Assembly (NCBI RefSeq): GCF_015291705.1
Contig: NZ_CP030050.1
Span: 1,612,001-1,676,000 of the forward strand
Length of the DNA stretch: 64,000 nt
Direction: 5' to 3'
From: Bradyrhizobium arachidis
GTDB lineage: Bacteria > Pseudomonadota > Alphaproteobacteria > Rhizobiales > Xanthobacteraceae
Each line of letters begins with the position of its first letter. The first letter of the stretch is position 1. Below are positions 33,942 through 44,700 of this stretch, in pieces. The notes under the pieces are model-generated. The model was not told the origin of the DNA. It worked only from the letters and a program-made list of their open reading frames with translations, and did not search any database. The position numbers and the translations under genes are program-made.

Positions 33942-34036
33942 TGACCGGGTAGACCGACGACTTCCGCGATCTCGCGGGTAAATCACCGATACCCTCCTGA
34001 ACGACGGCCCCGGCTTCATCGCCGAGGCTTTCGTTT

Positions 34037-35581
34037 TCAGGCCCGCCCGCGTCGCTGCTCGATGGGCTCCGGCAGCCTCGCGTCAGGTATCTTGAGGTAC
34101 GCCGCGACGAGCGCCTCGGACCACGCCTTCATGCCGGCGGTCTTCTCGCGCATGCGCTGGCCGGTCAGATAGTAGTTGCGCGTTGTCGCCGCCGCCTCGT
34201 CGCCGCCGTCTTTCAATTTATGTGATAGCACCAGCGACGACGCCACGCCAGTGACGTTCTGCTCGATGAAATCGCCGACGGGAGATCGCACCAGATGCGG
34301 ATTGAACAACGGCAGGCCTTTGAGGGCGCCGGCAGCGCGCATGCGCTGCAGATGCCGGTTCAGGCTGTTCGGGTAGATCCTGACGTCCTTCAGCTCCGTG
34401 CCGACGCTGCCGCGCACGTAGCGCTGCTGGGATGCGAACACCCAATTCGTCTTCGCGCAGGCCGTGTGCGCGCGGCCGTTGTAGTCGACGGCCTTCTGCC
34501 AATCCGACATCGAGGCCGCCGCGATGGCATAGACGACGGGCGGCAGCGGCAACCAGAAATCCTCTTTGCCTTTCATCTGCTCGGCCGTCCACTCGGCGCG
34601 GCCCCAGCCTGGCTCGCCGAATTCGTCCTGCTCCTTCAGATTGTCGCGCAGCAGCTCGACGGTCGACAGACGCCGGTTGCCCGTGAAAGCGACCCACCAG
34701 ATTCCCCACCTGATCCCGGCGGTGACCGCCGCGAAGCCCGGCACGCGCTCGCGCGCCGCGCAATACTTTTCGTGTGCGAACAACGTGGCCGCGATCGCGT
34801 CGACGGTGAGATCGGCCTTGTTCTGACGATGTTGCTTCCGGCGCTGCTCGATCTGCCGCATCGTCTCGGGATCCGGTTTCCCGGCGTTCACGTTCTCCCA
34901 CCACCGCGGCACGGACTCGGTCAGCCCGCTCTCGTCGGGGTGCTCGTCGGCCGCCCAGCTAAGGGCGGCCTTGATGTAAGCGGTGCATTTCTGACGCTGA
35001 CGGTACGACGAGACCCCGTCGCGCGCAGCATTCAGCTGCACGCGATCGAGCTGCAGAACCGGGACGATCCCGAGATCCTGATAGCTGGCCTGGCCGAACG
35101 CCCGCCTCACGTCGTCGTTCGTGCCCTCGCTTGGCGGTTTGGTGCGGTTGTTGATCCAACGGTCGTGAGCCAGGAACCGCTGGTACCCGACGCAGACCTG
35201 TCCGAGCGTCCATCCGACCGGGGTCTCGTCGTCGGAAGCGGGGTCCACGGCCTTGGCGTACCGCAGCTCGGTATAGATGTCGGTCGCCGCTCTGCGGGCC
35301 GCAGCGACGGACAGATAGTCGGGGCCGCGCTCGCGGACGCCGCCGACCGAGCGCAGCGTCTTCTTGGTGCGAACCATCCATTTGACGGACCCGCCCCGGC
35401 GCCGAAGCTGCAGGTAAGGCAGCGTGGTGTCGGCCCAGATGTCGATTCCTTTGTCGTCGGCGACCTCGCCATCGTTGAGCTTCGTCGCCTTTCCGTCGTC
35501 TCGGACGAGGCCTTCGCCCCTGGCCACCATGAGAGCGTCGGCGACGTGCCTGGACGTGATTTCTACGCGTTGGAAACTCAT
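34037..35581 (-). CDS. Tyrosine recombinase (phage-type integrase)
   Basis: The 514-residue protein from MSFQRVEITSRHVADAL (ATG 35579-35581; an earlier ATG gives 540) has an N-terminal arm-binding region, a core-binding region (about 130-240) and a catalytic domain. The first active Arg is likely in AFTGNRRLSTVELLRDN (about 310), the HxxR box is NPHLVRSPVGDFI (about 440), and the nucleophile Tyr is in TTRNYYLTGQ (about 485). It reads toward the element's interior from the att-like tRNA-Met fragment at 35716-35765, 135 bases upstream, a normal place for an integrase gene. It is probably the integrase of the 1-35.7 kb element or its right part. Confidence 0.88.
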   Translation of the reverse strand: MSFQRVEITSRHVADALMVARGEGLVRDDGKATKLNDGEVADDKGIDIWADTTLPYLQLRRRGGSVKWMVRTKKTLRSVGGVRERGPDYLSVAAARRAATDIYTELRYAKAVDPASDDETPVGWTLGQVCVGYQRFLAHDRWINNRTKPPSEGTNDDVRRAFGQASYQDLGIVPVLQLDRVQLNAARDGVSSYRQRQKCTAYIKAALSWAADEHPDESGLTESVPRWWENVNAGKPDPETMRQIEQRRKQHRQNKADLTVDAIAATLFAHEKYCAARERVPGFAAVTAGIRWGIWWVAFTGNRRLSTVELLRDNLKEQDEFGEPGWGRAEWTAEQMKGKEDFWLPLPPVVYAIAAASMSDWQKAVDYNGRAHTACAKTNWVFASQQRYVRGSVGTELKDVRIYPNSLNRHLQRMRAAGALKGLPLFNPHLVRSPVGDFIEQNVTGVASSLVLSHKLKDGGDEAAATTRNYYLTGQRMREKTAGMKAWSEALVAAYLKIPDARLPEPIEQRRGRA

Positions 35582-35715
35582 TACTGTACTCACCCGTGTA
35601 CCCACCCATCGCCCGAAATCTCGACGGCGGAAAGGGGTGTGGGGGCAGTTTGCCACCATTTTCTGCGGCTAAATCCTTGAAATAGTTAACGCCGCTCGCC
35701 CTGGAAAATGGGCCA

Positions 35716-35765
35716 CGGGAATCATAATCCTGGGGTCGGGGGTTCGAGTCCCTCCCCCGCTACCA
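35716..35765 (+). other. 3' fragment of elongator tRNA-Met gene, att-like site
   Basis: The 50 bases carry a full anticodon stem (CGGGA/TCCTG), an anticodon loop with CAT at 35723-35725, a T-arm (GGGGG-TTCGAGT-CCCTC) and the 3' acceptor strand with CCA. The acceptor 5' strand and D-arm are absent; the sequence before 35716 does not fit a tRNA. This is the standard appearance of the distal attachment site of an element that integrated in a tRNA 3' end. The intact tRNA-Met gene should lie at the other end of the element, outside the window on the left. Confidence 0.8.
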
Positions 35766-37383
35766 CCTTTCCCCACACTCCTTTGACTTGGTTTGGATAG
35801 GCCTTTTCCCCAAGCAGGGCGTTTAGCCGGCCTGCTATCTCCACGGCTACACCACCTGGGCGGCCTGGATCGCGGAACACGGTGACCGTCTCGACTAGGT
35901 CTCTGATGGCTTCCGCGGCCTCTCCGTCGCCCCCACTGACGCCTTTGCCCAGTGCGTCTTCAAGCCGATCGAGTTGCTCCTCATAGCGTTTGAGGATGGC
36001 CGGATGCAGCGCGACTTCCTTCAGGGCGGGTGGTTCACTCTGCAACTCCTCAGATATCCGCTTTCGTTCGGCATCTAAGGCAGTCGATCGCGGTCCTAGA
36101 ACGGATGGATCGCCATGTCCTTTCGCGATCGCATCCACCAGTCGTTCGATTTCCCGGTTAATTTGCCCAAGCTGCTGCTCAAGGCGCTGCCGTTTTGCAT
36201 GTGAGGTGGCCGCGAGGCGCTTCCGTTCCTCAAGATACGTGCGTACGTATTCTGAGATAACCTTCGGCGCGCGCAATTCGGCCTGTAGACCGTTGAGGAC
36301 CGCGCTCTCGACAGTGTCCAAATAAAAAGTCTTGGCGTCCGGACACGTGCCGCTCTCCGTCGCCGCTGAGCAGCGAATCCGAACGCGCCCCGATTTGTCC
36401 CGTCCATTCGTTGCCATACCCGAGCCGCATGAACCACAACGGAGTAAGCCAGATAGCATCCGACGGGGCCGTCGTTGATGGGTCGGGTGGCCGTGGCTGC
36501 GCTCCCCTTTGCGTTGCTGGGCAGCTGTGAACAACTCTGGACTGACAATTGCAAGATGGGGCACTTCAGCCACCTGCCAGTCACTCCTCGGATTCGGTCG
36601 TGACAGGCGCTTTCCCGAGTCGGGATCTTTCACCATCCTGACTTTGTTCCAGATAAGGCGTCCCATATAAAGTTCGTTCAGCAGAATGCCGGCGCCCCTC
36701 TCATGATTGCCATTGATTGTTGAGGCATTCCAGGCGCGCCCCCGCGGAGGTGATACCCTCTCCTTATTGAGATCATGCGCGATTTCCCGAGGCGTACGAC
36801 CGTCTACGTATTCCTGAAATATGCGCCGGATCACTTGTGCCTCGGTCTCGACAACCACTCGTTCGCCGCTTCTTCCGGTGACCGCGGCGTACCCGTATGT
36901 CAGGCCGCCGCCAGCCAAACCTTGCTTGACCCGCCCCGCTTGGCCGCGACGCACTTTGTGCGCATTGTCCTCACGATAGAGTTGTCCGACCAAACCGCGA
37001 AGGCCGACCAGCACGGTGTTAACGACTCCCTCGTGGACCGCCCGGATCTCTATCCCGAGAAATGACAGCCGCTTATGAATGCCAGCGAGATCTTCCATGT
37101 CGCGAGAGAGGCGATCGAGCGCTTCGACGATTACCACGTCGAAGGATCTCTCTCGCGCCTGGTCCAACATCCGCAGAAGGCCTTCGCGGCCCATGACGGA
37201 CCCGCCTGAACGAGCCCGATCTTCATGGGTACTGACAACAGTTAAACCTTCGCGCTCGGCATAGCTTTGACAAAGTGAAAGCTGATCCTCAATCGACCGC
37301 TCGTTCTGCAGATCGGTTGAGAATCGAGCATAGATCGTCGCTCTTTTCCTTGTCGTCTCTTCGATTGGCGAGCTCTCTTTCAT
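35722..37383 (-). CDS. Large serine recombinase (resolvase/invertase family)
   Basis: I take the ATG at 37381-37383 (MKESSPIEETTRKRATIYAR, with AGGGAAG upstream). The 553-residue protein has the serine recombinase catalytic domain (residues 14-160: IYARFSTDLQNERSIEDQ with the nucleophile Ser, ALDRLSRDMEDLA), a recombinase domain (about 170-290) and a zinc ribbon (LRCGSCGSGMA, SGTCPDAKTF, about 320-360). A coiled-coil region follows (about 380-440). The last 15 or so residues (VVAGEGLEPPTPGL) are encoded by the antisense of the tRNA-Met fragment. Confidence 0.88.
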   Translation of the reverse strand: MKESSPIEETTRKRATIYARFSTDLQNERSIEDQLSLCQSYAEREGLTVVSTHEDRARSGGSVMGREGLLRMLDQARERSFDVVIVEALDRLSRDMEDLAGIHKRLSFLGIEIRAVHEGVVNTVLVGLRGLVGQLYREDNAHKVRRGQAGRVKQGLAGGGLTYGYAAVTGRSGERVVVETEAQVIRRIFQEYVDGRTPREIAHDLNKERVSPPRGRAWNASTINGNHERGAGILLNELYMGRLIWNKVRMVKDPDSGKRLSRPNPRSDWQVAEVPHLAIVSPELFTAAQQRKGERSHGHPTHQRRPRRMLSGLLRCGSCGSGMATNGRDKSGRVRIRCSAATESGTCPDAKTFYLDTVESAVLNGLQAELRAPKVISEYVRTYLEERKRLAATSHAKRQRLEQQLGQINREIERLVDAIAKGHGDPSVLGPRSTALDAERKRISEELQSEPPALKEVALHPAILKRYEEQLDRLEDALGKGVSGGDGEAAEAIRDLVETVTVFRDPGRPGGVAVEIAGRLNALLGEKAYPNQVKGVWGKVVAGEGLEPPTPGL

Positions 37384-39464
37384 GATCTTCCCTCGCGGCC
37401 ACACGAGCAAGTACTCGCGCGAGACGCAAGATCGCCTTGTCTGGATTCGTCTGCAAGACAATTTTGCGATCAGCTTCCCGCACGATCGAGCCTCTACGTC
37501 ATCGCGAGGCTCAACGAGGTGCACGCACCTGCGCTGGCGCCAGTCGACAAGAGGTGGTGGGGACTGATCATCTCGAGCATCCTGCTCGGGTGATAACTAA
37601 GTGCAACGGCCCCTATGAGCTCGTCGTGCAATCGGGTGCTTAATCGATGGAAAAGAGAGCAGCGAACGGCTTTGCTTGCGCCGAATTGATACTGCTCGGA
37701 GGGGGCATAGCGTCTCAATCTAGCGAATACCAGGGTGCAAACTCCGGGCTCCGTCACGGGACTCTGTTCCAGCTATCGATTTCGCCACCAGTTCGCTCTG
37801 ATTGGACCCGATGGCTGAAATGTCTCTAGCAGGTCTATCCAGGCGAGCGGAAATCGCGGTTCGGGCAATGATCGGCGGACTACTAGGGCCAAGCCTATGA
37901 GCCTGGATATTGCGTGAAAACGGTTCCGGGAGGAAATTTAGTCTTTGGAGCCGCTTCTTTTGGAGGATTCTCGATATCTCCCGCGTCGCCGCGTGCGTGG
38001 CACCCGAAGTCCTTGTCTTACCTGACAATCTCGCCGTAACTGAAGGGCCAAAGCGCGTCGGGAACTATATTGTTCGCCGCAGTCACAGCTTACGAGCGGC
38101 ACCTTGGTCTAGGGACCGACGGCAGGCGGTAGGACCCGCGCGCTTGAGGTAATCGTCACCGGCGTCGAGAGACAACCTCCGAGTTTGGCGTAGTTACCTC
38201 GTGGCCCTTCGCCACCAGATAACTTCCTCGATGAAACAGGCGTTCGAACCAGCAAAGCCCACCATAGGTACCGATCTTTGACGAAATCGATGCCTTTCGC
38301 TGGCCCACGACCCTTTGTCCCATGAGCGTAAGATGCACCGACGAGAGGCGGGAATGGCGAGCCGCAGGATGAGGCCCGAAGGTCTGATCAATTGATGTCC
38401 TCCTTTGCTTTACATGCCTCTCTGTGACGGCCAAAGGCGGCGACCGTATCAAACTCGTTGTCAAAGAGACTTTGATGCGACCGTTCCTATTCCGATTGCA
38501 TTGAGGGTTGGGGTCTCATCGTGCCGATGAGCTCTGATGCGTCTTCAATACGTCCGCCACCGCGAAAACGGCTCCAGTGTTGCGCTGTTCTCGACGGTTT
38601 ACAACGTAGTGGTATTGCTCACGGCAGCCGTGGCGCGCATCGAACGACCGATATACGATCGACCTCAGCGTCAGATCCCAGAACCCATCACTTGCTTAAC
38701 TGAGGTGAGAAGCACCGCGGGCAATCTATGCTGAGGAGGCACCTAATCAGCTATCCATCTGGGCACCCACCGGAGCAGGGGGGAAGTTCAACCTGCCCAG
38801 GATTAGCGGGGTAAACGCGCATATCCTCAAGTTTTACCAGCAGTTTTTCGATTGCTGTGCATGACCACCAATGCTGGTAGGCCACCCGAGGACGCTCTAT
38901 CGCTAAAGTCCCACCGTACCCTGAGGCGACGGCCCTCGCAGGAAAGCCGGGTGCCTTACCTTGTGATCCCCGGAGCTAACTACTGAGCCAGCGGCACGTG
39001 ATAGGGAAAGCTCCTTGATATAGGCGCCGAGTCGCATCCGCGCTACTTTCTGTCGAACTCGCAAATTCAGCCTAGTTTAGACGCTTACAGGCTAATGGGC
39101 CTCATGAAGGCGTGGTAGCGCATTTTGACGAAACGGACACAATCATCTTCGGTACGAGAACCCAGCGTGGAGCGGGCCCCGGTAAGCGGCGCGGCGTATT
39201 CGGGTTCGAAAGCAACTGATGCGCGATCCGAATGGCCAGTCCTGCGCGGTCAAAAAGCCGGCACGAGCCGGGGGGCGTGAGGTCACTCAGTCATAAACGT
39301 GCAGTGGATTGGCTGCGCGCTATCCGGCGCGTCGCCCCGGAGCGGCTGCCGCTGGTCGCAAACATGCCGAGTGGCTACTATCCGAGGAGTAAACGTCGAT
39401 ATTGCTCTGGGCGGCAAGCGGCCACCTGGGCTGCTTTTCGTCATATAAATTGCTGCGCAGGTCT

Positions 39465-39489
39465 GTCAGCTTTCGGTAAGCCAACCCCG
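39465..39489 (+). promoter_or_regulatory. Candidate tts box (TtsI target)
   Basis: GTCAGCTTTCGGTAAGCC then AACCCC matches the rhizobial tts-box consensus GTCAGCTT-N-TCGAAAGCT-NNN-C-N-C at the GTCAGCTT and AAGC blocks and the spaced C residues; the central TCG and the final T deviate. Such boxes precede type III secretion and effector genes. No intact effector gene follows within 900 bases. Confidence 0.35.
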
Positions 39490-39633
39490 ATAAACAATCG
39501 TTGGGTTTAACGGGGGCGTGGCAGGGACAGCGCATGAGCTGAAGGACCACCATGTGCCGAGTTACGCTTCCGTTAAGCTCATTGCACCGCGGATGCGGCA
39601 GAGATCGTGCTTCATGATGCCCCCAGGCCGTCA

Positions 39634-39897
39634 GGCGCCGAGCCGTGTTCGCACTGCTTCCGACTCACGGGCTAGGTCTCGTTCTGGCAATATTACTCGT
39701 TTTACGAGCGCTAAGCTCCCGATTAGCATTTTGCCACCGCTAGCTGAGCTTGGAGCCTGTTAGCGGGATTGCAGGGACAGCGCTGCCCCGTGGGGGACGA
39801 GCGCCGAGTGCTAAGTTCAATTGGCAATGGGGCGGGCAAGGGACAACGTCTGTCCAGTGCCACCAAACGGCGCCGAGCCGCGCCGCACTGCTTCCGA
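39634..39897 (+). repeat. Diverged direct repeat, 235 bases apart
   Basis: GGCGCCGAGCCG-N4/5-GCACTGCTTCCGA occurs at 39634-39663 and again at 39869-39897. The intervening sequence is not recognisably repeated. It may mark an old tandem duplication. Confidence 0.4.
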
Positions 39898-40423
39898 TCA
39901 ATCATCACCAACCCCTCTGGAAGGGAAGGAGGTTGCCTGCGAAGCAGCGGCCGCGGTTATCTTGGTGCAATTGTGTCCGCCATGTGTAGCGACGACGACG
40001 CCGACTACGTTGCCGGTACTCCCTGTCGTGGCTTTCGAGGTCTCGGATAATCTTTCCAGAGGGACTGCTTCTATCGCGCTCCGTCTGGATTTACTCCGTC
40101 TACGTTCTCGCGTCTCTCATGCGCGTTTGGCCGTTCATTCTTGTTTATGCACAGCGCACGTGTCTGGGCATGGTGGTGTCTCCAACTTATCCAGGGCGAA
40201 GACCTAGCTTAGAGAGCCGCCGGTGAGGATGGGACCGACCGATTTTGGTAGGTGCCCTTCGGTACTTCTAGAAGATACAAGTTGATAGCCTTGAGGATTT
40301 GAGCCTCCCGGGAGCAAAGGTGGCCAGCTCCAGTCTTCGTGACCGGGTTGGCCACCAGCGCTTGCGGCACTATGCCCACAGGGCAGCTCAGGCCGATAAA
40401 TGCATATATTCGAGCGGCATATC

Positions 40424-40669
40424 ATGTCCTTGCGGTCGCAAGCCCTTGCGGTGCTTGCGGCCAATCAAGCCCGTGCCGCCGATCAGTCGCTGGGACCATC
40501 AGATCGCGACGCCGCAATACTTAACATCGACGAAGTTCAGGCGATGCTAGCCATACTCGATTGCATGACGCCCAACCTGCGGCCGAAGGAAGCACGGCAG
40601 ATCGCTGCGCGCATACGCGCGCTTCTAGAGGGCCGCAAGGGGCAGCCGCTTCGAATAGGATGCCTGTGA
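40424..40669 (+). CDS. Hypothetical small protein (uncertain)
   Basis: From the ATG at 40424 an 81-residue helical protein can be read (MSLRSQALAVLAANQARAAD, then NLRPKEARQIAARIRALLEG). Codon use is more gene-like than in the surrounding decayed DNA. No ribosome-binding site or family is evident. Confidence 0.4.
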   Translation: MSLRSQALAVLAANQARAADQSLGPSDRDAAILNIDEVQAMLAILDCMTPNLRPKEARQIAARIRALLEGRKGQPLRIGCL

Positions 40670-41713
40670 GACCACTTAGATGTGAGTTTTCGGTCGGTTG
40701 TCCATCCCTGAACGACGAAGCTGAAGCGTACCCCCGTGAGGATCGGATGGATACCCATAAGAATGCGCCTCGGACGCGGAATGGCCGCGGGGCCATAGTG
40801 CCAAGCGTAATCGTAAGGTGGCGTGACGAAGATTGCGGCGCGCTGCAGTTTCACCAAATGGCCAAGCGTTCCGCGAAAAACCCTGGCTGCCACGTGCCCG
40901 GAAGTCGGAGCGTTCGACGACCGCGTCACACAGGTGCAACAGATCGAAACCGAGGCCACTGCTGCGCTCCGCGGCGCTTTGTGCGGTCGCCTATGTTGGC
41001 TCAACGCGGCTGATCGACAACGTAATACTGGCGTTGCCAACCCGGTAGCGTAATGAGTGGCCAAACCGTGCGCAGTGTATCGAGCAAGAAACACTCAAGC
41101 CACTGTTACGAGAGGCGGATCGAGCTGGTAGCAGAGGGCGAGCGCCGATACGAATTTGTTCGGCGCGTCAGCCAAGCGACAGTGCGTGCGCACGGAATGT
41201 GTGGGGCCGTGAACGTTGTGTCCGGCAACCCTGTAAGTCTGTTGGCGGCCATCAGCGGCCAATTCGACAAACCTTGGTTTAGTGCTTTGCAGCCGATGCT
41301 ATATCACCCACTTACCTTTGTAGAGTTGAGCGCCGGTTAGATCGTTTGTACTTTCGATGTCGAACCTAGATCATTCGATCTGCGGTTCAGTGCGAAGTTT
41401 GAACTGATGCCCTGCCAGAAGTCGGCGCGTTCCAATCAGGTGTTGAGACGAACATCTTGTTGCACGCAAAAAGGGCAGGAAGGTGCCACTATCGAGATCC
41501 CGATCAGCCACCAGATCAGCGGAATAGCACTTTATTGAGCGACGAAATTGGAAGCGGAGGACAGGGCGTCCGCGCTCGCCAGCGCGTGAGCTCTTAGAGT
41601 AGCCAATAACGTGTCGCTTGTGCTCGGGTCTCTAGTACAGTCGCCGCATTGATGATCATCGCTGGTGTACGTTGCCGGCGAATTTGCATACCCCTCTTGA
41701 AATGCGAGTCGAG
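40670..41713. other. Gene-poor gap before the RND pump
   Basis: A 95-codon frame at 41053-41340 is open (RRIELVAEGERRYEFVRRVS...) but without a ribosome-binding site or recognisable family. No membrane-fusion protein gene for the RND pump, and no nod box, was seen. Confidence 0.5.
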
Positions 41714-44700
41714 ATGGCATTTACCGAGCTTTTCATCAAACGTCCGGTATTGTCTGTCGTTGTTAGTTGCCTGATCTTACTGATCGGCGTTCGCGCGGCC
41801 ACGGTACTGCCGATCCGGCAATATCCCAAGCTATCTAATACGGTCGTCAATATCACTACTTCCTATCCTGGGGCCTCGGCCGATACGATCCAGGGGTTCA
41901 TCACCACTCCCCTGGAGCAGGCAGTCGCTTCCGCCGAGGGCGTCGACTACGTTATTTCCTCATCGGTGCTCGGTACCTCCACGATCCAAGTCTACATCAA
42001 GCTCAATTTTGATCCCAATGAAGCGCTCACCGAGGTGCTCTCCAAGGTAAACTCAGTTAAATACTTAATTCCGAAGGAATCGAACGATCCGGTCGTCACT
42101 AAGTCGACCGGTCAGGCCACCGCTGTCATGTATATCGCCTTCTCCAGCGAGGAACTGGCGGCCAGCGCGATCTCCGACTACCTCTCGCGCGTTGTGCAGC
42201 CCGCTATGTCAACGGTCGACGGCGTCGCAGCGGCAGACATCCTGGGCGGCCAGAGCTTTGCGATGCGGCTATGGCTCGATACCGCGAAAATGGCAGGGCA
42301 CGGCGTGTCGCCGGCCGAAGTGTCGGCTGCACTCGCCGCTAACAACTTCCAGGCCGCGGCCGGCCAGACCAAGGGCTATTTCACTATCTCCGATGTTACG
42401 GCAAACACGGATCTGCGGAGTGTCGATGACTTCAAGCGCATGATCGTCAAATCCAATGACGGTGGCTTTGTACGCATAGCGGACATTGCGATAGTCGAGC
42501 TTGCCGCGCAGACCACTGACACTAGCGTCGCTATGAACGGCGAGCACGCGGTCTTTATCGGCGTCCGAGCAAGCCCGCAAGGCAATCCGCTAAACATAGC
42601 GAGAGGCGTTCGGGCGCTGTTTCCAGAAATGGAGCGTAACCTGCCGCCGTCAATGAAGATGAACGTGGCCTACGACTCCACCAAATTCATTCAATCGTCG
42701 CTCGATGAGGTGGAGAAGACGCTCATCCAAGCCGTCGTGATCGTGGTGGCGGTAATCTTCCTTTTCCTGGCGTCGCTGCGGTCGGTCATCATTCCTGTGG
42801 TCACTATTCCGCTCTCGCTTGTTGGTGTCTGCAGCATGATGCTGGCGCTGGGGTTTTCATTCAATCTCCTGACGTTCCTTGCGATGGTTCTCGCAATCGG
42901 TCTCGTGGTCGATGACGCGATCGTTGTGGTGGAGAACATTCATCGCCATTTGGAAGAAGGTGCGCCGCCTCTAGAGGCTGCTATAAGGGGCGCGCACGAG
43001 ATCGTCGGCCCCGTTGTCTCCATGACGATTACCTTGGCTGCGGTATATGCTCCAATCGGGTTTCTCGGCGGCCTCACTGGCGCGCTGTTCCGCGAGTTTG
43101 CGTTTACGCTGGCAGGAGCGGTGATCGTGTCGGGCGTGATTGCTTTGACCCTATCGCCGATGATGTGCTCGGTCTTCCTGATGCGCGCAGAGGGGGGGCG
43201 GTTTGCAACATTTGTGAACCGCGGGTTCAGCACCATGACACGATGGTACGGCCGAAAGCTCGACCGCTCGCTCGACTATCGTCCGATTACCGGCCTGTTT
43301 GCGCTGACCATGCTGGGCCTCGTCGGCTTTCTTTATGTGAATACTTCCAAGGAACTCGCACCCGAGGAGGATCAGGGTATCGTATTCGCTTTAACCAAGG
43401 CGCCGAGATACGCCAATATCGACTACCTCGATTATTACGGCACCAAGCTCGAACACGCGCTCCAAAAATTTCCAGAGACCGATTTGAGCTTTGTACTCAA
43501 TGGTGTTGGCGGCCAGCAGAGTGGCATGGCCGGCATGTTGCTCAAGGCATGGGACGAGCGCAAGCGCTCATCGATCTTGCTTAAGTCGCTCCTCCAGGCC
43601 GAGCTGTCCAAAATTGAAGGCATCAACGCGTTTGCCTTTAGTTTGCCGCCACTTCCAGGCGGTTCGGATGGCCTACCAGTGCAGATGGTGATCAATTCGA
43701 CGTTTGACTTCCAATCCGTCTACGAGCAGATGTCGAAGCTGAAGGAAGCCGCGCAGAAGAGCGGTCTATTCATGGTGAGCGACTCCGACCTCGAGTTCAA
43801 CCGGCCGGTGGTGCGAATCAAGGTTGATCGATCCAAGGCCAACGAGCTTGGCATCACCATGCAGACCATCGGAAACGCGCTCGCCACCTTACTCGGCGGA
43901 AACTACGTCAACCGCTTCAATTTGCAGGGCCGCTCTTACGAGGTGATCCCGCAGGTGCCCCGCGAAGAACGCCTGGCGCCGCAAGCAATCGGGAGCTATT
44001 ATGTGAAGACTGCGGGGGGCTCGATGCTTCCGCTTTCGACCGTAGTCTCCATCGAGACTGCAACCGATCCGAACGCGCTCACCCACTACAATCAGCTCAA
44101 CTGCGCGACCTTTCAGGCTGTGCCGATGCCCGGCGTCACGATCGGTCAGGCTGTGGACTTCCTGGAAGCGGAGGCGAAGAAACTGCCCGCAGGATTCAGT
44201 CACGACTTCCTTGCCGACGCGCGCCAATATGTGCACGAGGGTAACCAACTGGCCATTGCCTTTGCATTTGCACTCATAATCATATTCTTGGTGCTTGCGG
44301 CGCAGTTCGAAAGTCTGCGCGATCCCCTCATCATCCTGATCAGCGTGCCGATGGCAATCGTCGGCGCCTTGATCCCGCCATTCTTTGGCTGGGCGACGAT
44401 GAACATCTACACCCAGATCGGACTGTTGACACTGGTCGGGTTAATTTCCAAGCACGGCATCCTGATGGTTGAGTTCGCCAATGAGCTGCAGCTCAAAGAG
44501 AGACTTAACCGTCGCTCGGCTATAGAGATGGCGGCGCGCGTCCGACTGCGTCCGATCTTGATGACCACTGCGGCGATGGTCACGGGCTTCATACCCCTGA
44601 TGACCGCAACGGGAGCTGGCGCCGCGAGTCGCTTCTCGATCGGGCTCGTGCTCGTCGCGGGCATGTCTGTGGGCACGCTGTTCACGCTCTTCGTGCTGCC

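Larger units (their letters stand above)
37384..40423. other. Long gene-poor decayed region
   Basis: About 3 kb with only short frames, lower GC than the flanks and no recognisable domains. It holds a candidate tts box (39465-39489) and a diverged direct repeat (39634-39663 and 39869-39897), both listed separately. Confidence 0.6.

Noticed and set aside
35716..35765. Complete tRNA-Met gene
   Set aside because: Only the anticodon arm, T-arm and 3' acceptor strand are present; the 5' acceptor strand and D-arm are missing, so it cannot be functional.
37384..41713. CRISPR array or dense repeat system in the gene-poor stretch
   Set aside because: Only one diverged direct repeat pair was found; there are no regularly spaced identical repeats.
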